64,000 nucleotides of DNA from Pseudobutyrivibrio sp. YE44 (GTDB lineage Bacteria > Bacillota > Clostridia > Lachnospirales > Lachnospiraceae), in the NCBI RefSeq assembly GCF_900104335.1, contig NZ_FMXT01000005.1:1-64000 (forward strand), given 5' to 3'. Positions 18,959-27,826 of this stretch are shown here, piece by piece. A program made the position numbers and the translations under genes. The notes below the pieces were generated by a model. That model was not told where the DNA came from, did not search any database, and worked only from the letters and a program-made list of their open reading frames with translations. Each line of letters begins with the position of its first letter. Positions within the stretch are counted from its first letter, which is position 1.

Positions 18959-20563
18959 ATGTCCAAATATATGGCGCTTTATAGAAAGTTCAGACCTCAG
19001 ACCTTCGAGGATGTTAAAGGTCAGGACCATATTGTGACCACTTTACAAAACCAAATAAAAAGTGACCGTATAGGACATGCATACCTTTTTACAGGAACCA
19101 GAGGAACTGGTAAGACTACAATAGCAAAGATTCTTGCTAGAACTATCAACTGCCAGAATCCAAAGGAAAATGGAAGTCCATGTATGGAATGCGATATGTG
19201 CAAGGCCATTACAGCGGGCAATTCCATGAATGTAATTGAGATGGATGCTGCATCTAACAATGGTGTAGATAGCATCCGACAGATTGTAGAGGAGGTGGCT
19301 TATCCTCCAACCGAAGGCAAATACAAGGTTTACATCATCGATGAGGTGCATATGCTTTCCATCGGTGCTTTCAATGCCTTGCTAAAGACCATTGAGGAGC
19401 CACCTTCTTATGTTGTGTTTATTTTGGCTACCACAGAGGTGCACAAGATTCCAATCACCATCCTTAGTCGTTGCCAGAGATATGATTTCCATCGTATTTC
19501 CATCGACACCATCGCCGCTCGTTTGCAGGAGCTGATGGATAAAGAAGGTGTGCAGGTTGAGGAGAAAGCTATTCGTTACATTGCGAAGGCTGCAGATGGT
19601 TCGATGCGTGATGGTCTTTCGCTTTTGGATCAGTGTATTGCTTTTTACATTGGTCAGACTCTTACTTATGACAACGTGCTCAAGGTACTGGGAGCCATCG
19701 ATACTGAGGTGTTCTCACGATTGTTGAGAAACATCATAAATGGTCAGATTACAGATTGTATTGGTATCATTGAGGAGATAATGACTCAGGGTCGTGACCT
19801 GAATCAGTTCGTAAATGATTTCACTTGGTATCTCAGAAACCTAATGCTTCTTAAGAGCTCAGATGATATGGAGGATGTTCTTGAAATGTCTTCCGATAAC
19901 ATCGCTCTTTTAAAGGAAGAGGCTCAGCTTGTAGATACAGAAGTGTTGATGAGATACATTCAGGTGTTGTCAGCACTTTCAAACGATATTAAATATGCAA
20001 ATCAAAAACGTGTGCTTATAGAGATTGCACTTATAAAGCTTTGTAAGCCACAGATGGAGCAGGATATTTCAGCTCTTAACAATAGAATTGCTAATCTTGA
20101 AAAAAAGGTTGAGGAGGGTGTTCCTGTTGTTATGGCACAGGCGCCAGCTTCATCAGGAAATGCGTCTGCTCCCAGTGTAGCTCCTGTAAAGAAGGAGCCA
20201 CTTCCAGCAGCCATGCCTGAGGAAGTAAAACAGGCTGCTCAAAATTGGAGCAGTATTCTTGGCCGAGTTCCTGTAAATATAAAGATGTATTTAAAACAGG
20301 CAACCACTGTAACAGTAAATGAAGTGGGAGAGTTGGTGCTGATTTTCGACCAGATGCAAGGCTCTGAAAATATGGCTGGAGACTTTGTAAACAGGCCAGA
20401 AGTCATTGAAGAAATCTCAAAGACTGTTGAAGATGTAATTCATAAATCAGTTAACATAAAGGTTGAAATTAATTCCAGTGGAGTAAGCTCAAGAAGCACT
20501 CACACAGATGCGGTTGATTACTTCGCGAACATGGGAATTGAAGTTGAACAAGACACAGAATAA
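18959..20563 (+). CDS. dnaX: DNA polymerase III subunits gamma/tau
   Basis: A 534-residue clamp-loader ATPase. It has Walker A G46TRGTGKT53, zinc ligands C65, C75, C78 and C81, the IIDEVHML Walker B box, and an SRC sensor motif (LSRCQRYDF). The C-terminal part after about residue 370 is the tau-like linker and domain. I saw no programmed-frameshift slippery site of the A AAA AAG type at a useful position. Start of the dnaX-ybaB-recR cluster common in Firmicutes. Confidence 0.95.
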   Translation: MSKYMALYRKFRPQTFEDVKGQDHIVTTLQNQIKSDRIGHAYLFTGTRGTGKTTIAKILARTINCQNPKENGSPCMECDMCKAITAGNSMNVIEMDAASNNGVDSIRQIVEEVAYPPTEGKYKVYIIDEVHMLSIGAFNALLKTIEEPPSYVVFILATTEVHKIPITILSRCQRYDFHRISIDTIAARLQELMDKEGVQVEEKAIRYIAKAADGSMRDGLSLLDQCIAFYIGQTLTYDNVLKVLGAIDTEVFSRLLRNIINGQITDCIGIIEEIMTQGRDLNQFVNDFTWYLRNLMLLKSSDDMEDVLEMSSDNIALLKEEAQLVDTEVLMRYIQVLSALSNDIKYANQKRVLIEIALIKLCKPQMEQDISALNNRIANLEKKVEEGVPVVMAQAPASSGNASAPSVAPVKKEPLPAAMPEEVKQAAQNWSSILGRVPVNIKMYLKQATTVTVNEVGELVLIFDQMQGSENMAGDFVNRPEVIEEISKTVEDVIHKSVNIKVEINSSGVSSRSTHTDAVDYFANMGIEVEQDTE

Positions 20564-20600
20564 TTTTAAATAGATATACACGAAAGAGAGGAATAGAAAC

Positions 20601-20939
20601 ATGGGAAAAGGTAGAGGTGGATTTCCAGGAGGCGGAATGCCAGGTAATATGAGCCAGCTTATGAAGCAGGCACAGCGTATGCAGCGTCAGATGGAGGAAG
20701 CTCAGGCACAGCTTGAGGAGACAGAGATGACAGGTACAGCTGGTGGCGGTGTTGTTGAGGTTACAGTTTCTGGAAAGAAGGAAATTACAAAGATTAAGAT
20801 TGACCCAGAAGCAGTTGACCCAGAGGATGTTGAGATGCTTGAGGACCTTGTTATGGCTGCAGCAAATGAAGCTCTTCGCAAGGTTGATGAAGTAAGTCAG
20901 GCTTCTATGTCTAAATTCACAGGTGGACTTGGATTATAA
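20601..20939 (+). CDS. ybaB: YbaB/EbfC-family nucleoid-associated protein
   Basis: A 112-residue protein with a glycine-rich, basic start (GKGRGGFPGGGMPGN), a helix rich in Gln/Met (LMKQAQRMQRQMEEAQ), and the conserved VEVTVSGKKEITKIKIDP strand pair. It dimerises and binds DNA in studied relatives. It lies between dnaX and recR, 3 nt before recR, as in most Firmicutes. Confidence 0.93.
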   Translation: MGKGRGGFPGGGMPGNMSQLMKQAQRMQRQMEEAQAQLEETEMTGTAGGGVVEVTVSGKKEITKIKIDPEAVDPEDVEMLEDLVMAAANEALRKVDEVSQASMSKFTGGLGL

Positions 20940-20942
20940 TAG

Positions 20943-21542
20943 ATGGAATATTACAGCAAAGAAATTAGCAATTTAATAGCAGAGCTAAGTGATTTGCCAA
21001 GCATTGGAAGTAAGTCAGCCCAAAGGCTGGCTTTCCATATATTAGGCATGGATGAAGAAAAGGTTAACGACCTGGCCAACGCCATTGTGCAGGCTAGAAA
21101 GAATGTGAGATACTGCAAGGAATGCTTTACTCTTACCGACGATGAGCTTTGTCCTATCTGCTCAAATCCTAAGCGTAATAAGAATATTATTATGGTAGTG
21201 GAGGACACTAGGGATTTGGCAGCCTATGAAAAAACAGGTAAATTCGATGGAGTGTACCATGTGCTTCACGGTGCAATCTCCCCAATGGCTGGCATTGGCC
21301 CAGGGGATATTAAGCTAAAGGAGCTTATGGTACGCCTTCAGCAAAATGATGTTCAGGAGGTTATTGTGGCCACCAATTCATCCTTGGAGGGCGAAACCAC
21401 AGCCGCTTATATTAGCAAGCTGATTAAACCTACAGGAATCAAGGTCAGCAGAATTGCATCAGGTGTTCCTGTTGGTGGAAACCTGGAGTACATTGACGAA
21501 GTAACTTTGCTTCGCGCACTAGATGGAAGAACGGAATTATAA
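20943..21542 (+). CDS. recR: Recombination mediator RecR
   Basis: A 199-residue protein of the RecFOR gap-repair pathway that loads RecA on gapped DNA. It has a helix-hairpin-helix (LSDLPSIGSKSAQRLAFHI), a four-cysteine zinc finger (C58, C61, C70, C73), a Toprim domain (VVEDTRDLAAYE), and the C-terminal SRIASGVPVGGNLEYID. Length is standard. Confidence 0.96.
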   Translation: MEYYSKEISNLIAELSDLPSIGSKSAQRLAFHILGMDEEKVNDLANAIVQARKNVRYCKECFTLTDDELCPICSNPKRNKNIIMVVEDTRDLAAYEKTGKFDGVYHVLHGAISPMAGIGPGDIKLKELMVRLQQNDVQEVIVATNSSLEGETTAAYISKLIKPTGIKVSRIASGVPVGGNLEYIDEVTLLRALDGRTEL

Positions 21543-21555
21543 AAGAATTGAAGAA

Positions 21556-21592
21556 GGTCCAGAAAGCTTAGCTTTCTGGACCTTTTTCTTTT
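21556..21592 (+). terminator. Rho-independent terminator of dnaX-ybaB-recR
   Basis: A perfect 12-bp stem (21556-21567 with 21571-21582, loop TTA) followed by TTTTTCTTTT. The T-tract overlaps the stop codon of the convergent 972-residue gene. Confidence 0.93.
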
Positions 21593-24509
21593 AAAATAAT
21601 TCATTAATTAGCTGCATGTAGCTTCTAGCTATACCATAGAGAGCCTCTGTTTGCACTTTGTTTTCTTGAATATCGGAATCTGCTGTGGCAAGTATTCCTT
21701 GCTGCATATTGTAAATATCGCTGGCTGTCATGCCACTGACTCTTGTAAAGCTGAAGCTAAAGGAGAACCCCGTAGCAGCTTCCATTTGTTCAGATATATG
21801 GTCAGCCAAACTTGCAAGTCTTTCTCTCATTTCAGCAGTTTCACATTCTACATTTGCAGTGACTTCACCTGCTTCGTATCTGAAGGTGGTCTGGATGGTG
21901 GCTGTTTTCTGAAGATAGATAGCCATCTTCACCATGCCAGTGTTGGCATCACCACGAACAATTCTAAGATTCATATCACCAACTTCGCCGTCAAGGGTAA
22001 CAGGAATATGATAGGTTTCTCCGGTGGCTGCCATCTGCTGTATAGCCTTGGATTGTTGAACTACCAACTTCATATCCTCTAAATCGATGGTGCGAACATC
22101 TTCCATATTAATCATGGATTTCATGATGGTCTCGGCTAAATCCCCAAGAGCCTCTTCAGCTTCATTCATAGCCTCAGGGCTGTGGCAAGCCTCTTCGAAT
22201 CGGCTGTAAGCTAAATCTATTAGGTCGTTAATATCCATAGCCTGATTTTGAAGCTTTGAAGCTCGGCCGTATAAATCCTTTACAAAGCTACCTGGGTTCT
22301 GAAGAAGCCCCTCAACTGCACTTATCATATTTGCAGAAGATGGAATATTAAACTGTTCTAAAATGCTATCAACTGATTCTGCTGGAGCAAGGGAAGCCTT
22401 TAGCTGTTCAGTAAGATAATGGTTGTAGTCTGCTTCTGCAGCTTCATCCATTGTTTGTTCCATAGCGGTAGCAAACTCATCAGGATTCATGGCAAGGATG
22501 TCCTCTTCCCCAAGAAGATGCATCTTGGCAGGAGTCATAGCTTCCCTAGCATCTCGACATCTATCTGTCAGGAATACCTTCTCAATCTGTTCTGTAATAG
22601 AAAGATCTTTAACTACCATTTCATCAAGCTGTCCAAACTTGTCATCAATTTCATATTCACGTCCGGTGTGCTTGCTAGAGCGAACGGCTGTCATAAGATT
22701 TCTAAGGGTAACCTCTGTACCTTGACTTATCAACGCACCGATGGCTGCACCATCTGATTTTTCCACTTGATGAAGAAGTCTGTACACACCAACATAGGCA
22801 TCACGTTCAGCTTCAGTAAGGTCTGAGTTGTGTTCAGCCTTCCAAAGGAACTTAGCGAAGCTTTCCTCATCTGAAGAGCTTCCCATATCAGCCTTAATAT
22901 CCTCAGCCTTTTGCTTCAATTCACCCATGGTCATATCCAAAGGATTTGAACCACGCTTTATCATTTCAGCTACAACTGCAGGAGTCATGCTCTTAAAGGT
23001 GCGAGAAACCATCTCTGTAGAAGCCTTAACATTCATTACGGACTCAGAGGTAATATCCATCTGATTGTAAGCAAGAATGCGAACGGCCTTCTGGCTAGAT
23101 TCTGTTGCTTCAATATTAAGGTCTGCTAAAATATCATCCACATTCTGGAAAGCTTTATTAATGTTGTCGTCTAAATCTCTTCTAACTTCTGTACCAACAG
23201 CTTCGTAGGTCATCTCCATACGTGAATATTCAGCTGTGACAGATACGCTGACTTCATGTACGTAAGAGAAGGTTTCTGCGTTGATGTTAGAAAATCTTCC
23301 AAGGGTTGCAGCAGGGGCCTGAGAAATCTCAGCCATCTCATTCATAACCTGCTTGAAGAGATTTACATTGTTGTTGGTAGCTTCTTTGTTTTCAGCCTTC
23401 ATTAGAATCTGAAGAAGGTTGGTTTCCTGAAGCTTAAGCTTATCCAACAAATCAGAAAGGTCATTGGTATTAACGTCGATGCCGTTTTTCATCATAGTGA
23501 AAGTTGCTTCCACGGTCATGGTTAGCTGAATTTCTGTAAGCTGACGCTGAGCAGTAATTGACTGAAGGTCATTTACATCCATGTTCATTACTTCTTCAAA
23601 GGTCTTCTTGGCCTGGTCCATAAGAGAATAACCTGGAAGTAAATAAGCGTCTGTCGGCTCCTTTCCTTCAGCTACAATATCTTCAATAGCAGCCTCTAGC
23701 TGCTGATCTGTAGGCTTTTCGTACTGCTGTAAACCAACCATGTATTCAAGATGTTCCTTTGTAATAGGAACATCTTGCTTCAGCATGGTTGCCACAATTT
23801 CTTTCAAGTCGATTTGTGGCTCAGTTCTTTGCGCAGACTGATTTTGTTCTCCTTCCATCTCTTGGATGAGAGAATCTATTGTATTTCCTAGGTCTTGGAG
23901 TAATTGTTGAATATCAGCTGAGGTCTTTGTATCCTCAGGCATAGTTGGAGCAGAATAGGTAGCATTGTAAATATTAGTAATGGTTGGCTCCAATTCATTT
24001 TTTACAAGATAAGCCTGGGTTTCTTCGGGAAGAATAGTGCCAAGACCCTTTGTCATCGCTACAGCTTGAGAGATTGAGCCGGACATAGCTTCAATTTCAG
24101 CCGCAGACAATCCACCCATCTTTGAAATGTCGGCACCGCCCTTAGCTAGGTTCATTTTAATTTCATCAACAACTGTGACTAGAGTATGGGAATCCATATC
24201 CATAGGATTATGTCCATCCTCAGTTGCTTTTGCTGTTGCTTCATCATCCCAAGCTCGCTCAACATTTTTAACAGCGTCAACTGTGGACATACCAAGAGTG
24301 GATGCTTCGGTCACTTCTTTTGTGAAATCTGCATCCGCCAGTTTTCCTTTATTGTCATAGAAGGCATTATCAACTGATAATGCTTTAAGTTCCTTATTAG
24401 AATTTGCTTTTTTATCGTCCTTGATACCGCTGGTTCCAACACCAAAACCTGTGATGTCGGCGCCTTCTGTTTTGATGTAATCCGTTACCTTGAGTCCTTC
24501 AATTTGCAT
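21591..24509 (-). CDS. Large Lachnospiraceae flagellar-locus protein with FliK-like C-terminus
   Basis: A 972-residue, acidic, Met/Glu/Thr-rich protein with no signal peptide, membrane helix or cysteine-rich part. It resembles large proteins of this family annotated with DUF6240, a name I give from memory. The final 120 residues contain a beta-strand segment and the helix MRERLASLADHISEQMEAAT followed by GFSFSFSFTR, which looks like the C-terminal domain of the hook-length ruler FliK. GGAGG precedes the ATG. It is divergent from flagellin, and a CCGAAAT box near 24546-24552 (minus) may be part of a weak sigma-28-type promoter. A ruler or assembly role is inferred, not shown. Confidence 0.6.
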   Translation of the reverse strand: MQIEGLKVTDYIKTEGADITGFGVGTSGIKDDKKANSNKELKALSVDNAFYDNKGKLADADFTKEVTEASTLGMSTVDAVKNVERAWDDEATAKATEDGHNPMDMDSHTLVTVVDEIKMNLAKGGADISKMGGLSAAEIEAMSGSISQAVAMTKGLGTILPEETQAYLVKNELEPTITNIYNATYSAPTMPEDTKTSADIQQLLQDLGNTIDSLIQEMEGEQNQSAQRTEPQIDLKEIVATMLKQDVPITKEHLEYMVGLQQYEKPTDQQLEAAIEDIVAEGKEPTDAYLLPGYSLMDQAKKTFEEVMNMDVNDLQSITAQRQLTEIQLTMTVEATFTMMKNGIDVNTNDLSDLLDKLKLQETNLLQILMKAENKEATNNNVNLFKQVMNEMAEISQAPAATLGRFSNINAETFSYVHEVSVSVTAEYSRMEMTYEAVGTEVRRDLDDNINKAFQNVDDILADLNIEATESSQKAVRILAYNQMDITSESVMNVKASTEMVSRTFKSMTPAVVAEMIKRGSNPLDMTMGELKQKAEDIKADMGSSSDEESFAKFLWKAEHNSDLTEAERDAYVGVYRLLHQVEKSDGAAIGALISQGTEVTLRNLMTAVRSSKHTGREYEIDDKFGQLDEMVVKDLSITEQIEKVFLTDRCRDAREAMTPAKMHLLGEEDILAMNPDEFATAMEQTMDEAAEADYNHYLTEQLKASLAPAESVDSILEQFNIPSSANMISAVEGLLQNPGSFVKDLYGRASKLQNQAMDINDLIDLAYSRFEEACHSPEAMNEAEEALGDLAETIMKSMINMEDVRTIDLEDMKLVVQQSKAIQQMAATGETYHIPVTLDGEVGDMNLRIVRGDANTGMVKMAIYLQKTATIQTTFRYEAGEVTANVECETAEMRERLASLADHISEQMEAATGFSFSFSFTRVSGMTASDIYNMQQGILATADSDIQENKVQTEALYGIARSYMQLINELF

Positions 24510-24737
24510 ACAGTTCCTCCAGGGTATATTTGGTTTACATCTAATATTTCGGACGAGATTGGAAAAAAATAAGTGGAAATTTGAAAATCAGAGTCAGGTC
24601 GACGGAGGAAAAATTTGACATATAATATGAAGAAATCGAAAGGGGCAAAAAAACAAATTCTGGTGATTAATGATTTGCCGAGCCAATAAATAGGCCATGG
24701 GAAATTTGCCGACACACAAAAGTTACAGAAATCTAGT

Positions 24738-24764
24738 TAAGTTTGTATTTCCACATCCGATAAT
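24738..24764 (+). promoter_or_regulatory. Sigma-28 (SigD/FliA-type) promoter of flagellin
   Basis: TAAG (24738-24741), a 15-nt spacer and CCGATAAT (24757-24764). The class consensus is TAAA-N15-GCCGATAA. Transcription should start near 24771, giving a leader of about 75 nt. Confidence 0.8.
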
Positions 24765-24771
24765 AATGTTG

Positions 24772-24845
24772 TAAGGACATGGATGATCTTTATCAAACTT
24801 AACACCGCACGGATGCTAGACTTGCTTGTTACTTAGGAGGCAACT
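24772..24845 (+). promoter_or_regulatory. Flagellin mRNA leader with possible CsrA sites
   Basis: The leader contains ACATGGATGA near 24777 (9 of 10 matches to the CsrA consensus ACANGGANGT), CACGGATGC near 24815 in a 3-bp stem that exposes GGA, and the Shine-Dalgarno TTAGGAGGC. In Bacillus subtilis the hag leader is bound by CsrA at two sites, one over the ribosome site, with FliW as antagonist. The same logic is inferred here; csrA and fliW are not in this window. Confidence 0.45.
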
Positions 24846-26579
24846 ATGAGAATTAACAATAACATGTCAGCGGTGATAACAAACAACAAACTTCTCGGTA
24901 CCGAAGGTTCCCTTGCAGATGTAATGGAAAAGTTAAGCTCAGGATTTAGCATTAACCACGCATCTGACGATCCATCTGGAATCGCCATTGCAGGTAAAAT
25001 GCAGGCTCAGATTAACGGACTTGACCAGGCATCTACAAATGGCTCCGACGGTATTTCTGCTTTACAGACAGCTGAAGGTGCTCTTAACGAAGTTACAGAG
25101 ATGATCCAGAGAATGAGAGAGCTTTCAATTCAAGCTGCTAATGGAACAAATTCTGATTCAGAACGTGAAAACATTCAAAAGGAAATCGATTCTCTATTAG
25201 TAGAAATTGACAGAGTTGCAGCAACTACGGAGTTCAACACCATTAACTTGCTGGACGGGTCCTGCGATTGCAGAACCTATGCTAATAATGTGACTCGTAT
25301 TGCTACATCAAACACTGTTCCTTCTGGTATTTATCAGTTAAAGATTAAAGAGGCTGCTGTTAGAGCAAAGGCAACCACACTTCCCACAGGTGATACAATA
25401 AACTCTCATACTGATAATACCTATTACAAAGAGGAAGTAGATACAACAGTAACTACACCAACAACATCTCCATTTGATTACAAAGCATTTATCGATGGAA
25501 CAAGTTGGTCAGAGACAGTAACAAAATATGATTATGAATACCAAAGAGATGGTAATGGAAACATTATCTATATCAATGGAGAACCTCAGTATAGTCACGA
25601 CTCAAATGGTGATCTCATCAAGGTTTATACAACAACTTCAACCTCTACCGGCAACGGCCTTGGATTATCTGGCTCAGTAATTATCAATGGCTATCCTATG
25701 GAATTCCAGCGAGGATTATCTGGTGAAGCCGTTTACGGAATGCTAAGAGAAGCCTGTGAGAAGGGCGGAGCAGAGATTTCCGACTATGATAGCGAAAATG
25801 GACTTAGCATCTTTTCTCATAAGTATGGAGCAAAAGGTGATGTAAAGATTGAGTTTTCAAGTATTGAATTTGCACGAGCTTTGGGATTTTCCGAAGATTC
25901 CCTTGATGAAGATCAGGTGGCTGGAAAGAGACTAGCCAGCATAACAAGCGCAGGCTCAGATGCAAAAATCGTTCTTTTCAAGGATAACAAGGACGATACA
26001 GGTGCAGATATAAAATCCTTGTTTGGAAAGCAGGCAACCTACGAAACAGATGGACTTCGAGTAATTGTTAGAGATACAAATGGTTTTGAAATGTCTTTCA
26101 TGACAGAGGATGGTTACGCCGAAGGTGCCACCGACGCAGAAGGTAACACTATAGATGGAATAGTTACCTTTAACGTAACCGACATCGGTTCAATGTCTTT
26201 GCAGATTGGTGCAAATGAAGGACAGTCAATGCTAGTAAGAATTGCAGCAGTTACAACAGAGTTTATGTATATAGACGATGTGGATGTAACAAGAACTGAA
26301 GGTCCAGAGGATGCAATGGATGCTTTGGATGAAGCTTTAAGCTACGTGACTTCAGTGCGATCTCAGCTTGGTGCTTATGAGAATCGTTTGGAGCATACAA
26401 CAAAATCTCTTGATGCCACAGAAGAAAATATGACCTCTGCTATATCAAGAATTGAGGATGCCGACATGGCAACAACAATGGTTGAGTACACCAAGTTAAA
26501 TGTTTTAGAGCAAGCAGGTGTATCGGCATTGTCACAGGCTAACGAATTACCTCAGTTAGCATTACAGCTTCTACAATAA
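24846..26579 (+). CDS. hag: Flagellin
   Basis: A 577-residue filament subunit exported by the flagellar type III system. The conserved N-terminal D0/D1 (MRINNNMSAVITNNKL ... INHASDDPSGIAIAGKM, residues 1-140) and C-terminal D1/D0 (about 490-577, ending ELPQLALQLLQ) flank a long variable insert rich in Thr/Tyr/Asp. The TLR5-contact segment is Q88-R-M-R-E-L-S-I-Q96, close to the Salmonella motif. Unusually there are cysteines: C140 and C142 at the D1/insert border (LLDGSCDC) and one in the insert (REACEKGG). A strong TTAGGAGG lies before the ATG. It is transcribed from the sigma-28-type promoter at 24738. Confidence 0.95.
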   Translation: MRINNNMSAVITNNKLLGTEGSLADVMEKLSSGFSINHASDDPSGIAIAGKMQAQINGLDQASTNGSDGISALQTAEGALNEVTEMIQRMRELSIQAANGTNSDSERENIQKEIDSLLVEIDRVAATTEFNTINLLDGSCDCRTYANNVTRIATSNTVPSGIYQLKIKEAAVRAKATTLPTGDTINSHTDNTYYKEEVDTTVTTPTTSPFDYKAFIDGTSWSETVTKYDYEYQRDGNGNIIYINGEPQYSHDSNGDLIKVYTTTSTSTGNGLGLSGSVIINGYPMEFQRGLSGEAVYGMLREACEKGGAEISDYDSENGLSIFSHKYGAKGDVKIEFSSIEFARALGFSEDSLDEDQVAGKRLASITSAGSDAKIVLFKDNKDDTGADIKSLFGKQATYETDGLRVIVRDTNGFEMSFMTEDGYAEGATDAEGNTIDGIVTFNVTDIGSMSLQIGANEGQSMLVRIAAVTTEFMYIDDVDVTRTEGPEDAMDALDEALSYVTSVRSQLGAYENRLEHTTKSLDATEENMTSAISRIEDADMATTMVEYTKLNVLEQAGVSALSQANELPQLALQLLQ

Positions 26580-26678
26580 GCTGACACAGTAGTTTATAAG
26601 GCCAATTACTTGTGACAGTGGACAATAGACAGTGGTCTTAGTGAGACGACTAATTTGCTTTAATAGGAGAAATAGTCA

Positions 26679-27155
26679 ATGAACAGAGATAAGATTTCAG
26701 CTTTTACCTTGAAAATTGCATCTAGCAACAGAAGCGGATTGATTACAGTTTTGTACGAAATCTACGAGGAATACCAGACAGAAGCGCTAGATTACTTTGA
26801 AGCTGGCCAAGTGGATGATGCCATTGCAGCCTTGAAAAAGTGCTCAGAGGTAGTTACCCACCTCCAGAAGGATTTAAATTTTGATTATAAGGTAAGTTCA
26901 AATCTGTACGCGCTCTACGATTACGTAAAGCGAAATGTGTCAAAATCCATATATAAAGCAAATTCAGAAGGTTTACTAGAGGCCAAAAGAATTATGGATG
27001 AACTGGGAAGTGCGTTTGACCAGATCGCTAAAGAGGATTCTTCTGAGCCTATGATGAAGAATACTCAGTATGTAATGGCTGGGATTACCTATGGAAGGGA
27101 GACACTAAATGAAAGCCTAATGGGTAATCAAAGCAGCCGAGGTTTTTGGGCATAA
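26679..27155 (+). CDS. fliS: Flagellin export chaperone FliS
   Basis: A 158-residue, mainly helical protein directly after flagellin. Its pattern (KIASSNRSGLITVLYEIYEEYQ, then helices with AIAALKKCSEVVTHLQKDLNF and ALYDYVKRNVSKSIYKA) fits the four-helix FliS fold that caps the flagellin C-terminus and prevents early polymerisation. It is about 20-30 residues longer than many FliS proteins. The ribosome site AGGAGAAA is present, and a terminator follows. Confidence 0.85.
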   Translation: MNRDKISAFTLKIASSNRSGLITVLYEIYEEYQTEALDYFEAGQVDDAIAALKKCSEVVTHLQKDLNFDYKVSSNLYALYDYVKRNVSKSIYKANSEGLLEAKRIMDELGSAFDQIAKEDSSEPMMKNTQYVMAGITYGRETLNESLMGNQSSRGFWA

Positions 27156-27177
27156 AAACAATTAAATATTATATAAA

Positions 27178-27209
27178 AAAGAGACTTCTCAAACAGGAGT
27201 CTCTTTTTT
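27178..27209 (+). terminator. Terminator after fliS
   Basis: GAGACT (27181-27186) pairs with AGTCTC (27198-27203), extended by A/T pairs, followed by a run of six T. It separates the flagellar genes from the tad locus. Confidence 0.85.
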
Positions 27210-27369
27210 AATGCTTTAAAGCGGGTTTGTCTGTGTAGATTTAACAGCAGAATGAGAGATAAGCCACTTGTAAGTATTTACTATTAACAAAAAAACGAAT
27301 TGGAAAAATATACAAAATAAAATATAGCATGGTTTGCTATATACCCCGAGGCCTTCGGTTGATATATTG

Positions 27370-27810
27370 ATGTGCGAAAGCGAGGTGAAAAAAACGGAAG
27401 CATTTGTGATCTGGAGTATTTTGACTTTGGCAACCATATTTGATGCCAGGGCTTACAGGATTCCAAATCAACTGATCGGCTTGGGATACGTAGCAGGCTT
27501 ATACCTGAATATCCTACAGTTTCAAACCATCGGGATTGTCTATTTCATTATCAAAGCAATATGGCCCATTATTCTATTGTACCTGCTGTATCAATGGAAA
27601 GGACTTGGGGCAGGGGACATAAAACTATTTTCTGTAATGAGCACCTTAGTGGGTATGCGTGTTACAACAGATGTATTTGTTCTCTCAGTGATGCTTGCTG
27701 GCGTTGCGGTGTTGGCTTTGGTGTTATATGAAGGGCGATTAGAGATTAAGAGAAAACTTCATTACTCTTATTACATTGCTGCCGCGTTTTTTTTGCTGCA
27801 GGTTAGATAA
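27370..27810 (+). CDS. A24-family prepilin peptidase (TadV/CpaA-like), first of two
   Basis: About 146 residues with four or more hydrophobic helices. The two aspartates of the A24 protease site are visible: D in TIFDARAYRIPN and D in GLGAGDIKLFSV. In tad systems this enzyme cuts Flp and pseudopilin leaders after glycine. The start is unclear: the frame is open from a TTG at 27334, ATG 27370 has no Shine-Dalgarno, and GTG 27385 and GTG 27406 are alternatives. It is the first gene of the tad locus and lies 16 nt before tadZ. Confidence 0.85.
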   Translation: MCESEVKKTEAFVIWSILTLATIFDARAYRIPNQLIGLGYVAGLYLNILQFQTIGIVYFIIKAIWPIILLYLLYQWKGLGAGDIKLFSVMSTLVGMRVTTDVFVLSVMLAGVAVLALVLYEGRLEIKRKLHYSYYIAAAFFLLQVR

Positions 27811-27826
27811 AGGAATGGAGTGAAAT

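Larger units (their letters stand above)
24510..24845. other. Divergent regulatory region in front of flagellin
   Basis: 336 nt between the large minus-strand gene and flagellin. It carries a sigma-28-type promoter (24738-24764), the flagellin leader (24772-24845), a TATAAT at 24621, and a 20-codon + strand frame (24627-24689) without a ribosome site. That frame reads KKQILVINDLPS and recalls the start of pyridoxal kinases. It is probably a gene remnant or chance. Confidence 0.5.

Noticed and set aside
18959-20563. Programmed frameshift in dnaX to make gamma
   Set aside because: No suitable slippery heptamer followed by a stem-loop was seen in the expected region.
21730-23064. Several + strand frames over the 972-residue gene
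   Set aside because: All are short, lack ribosome sites and overlap a long continuous minus-strand frame with consistent composition.
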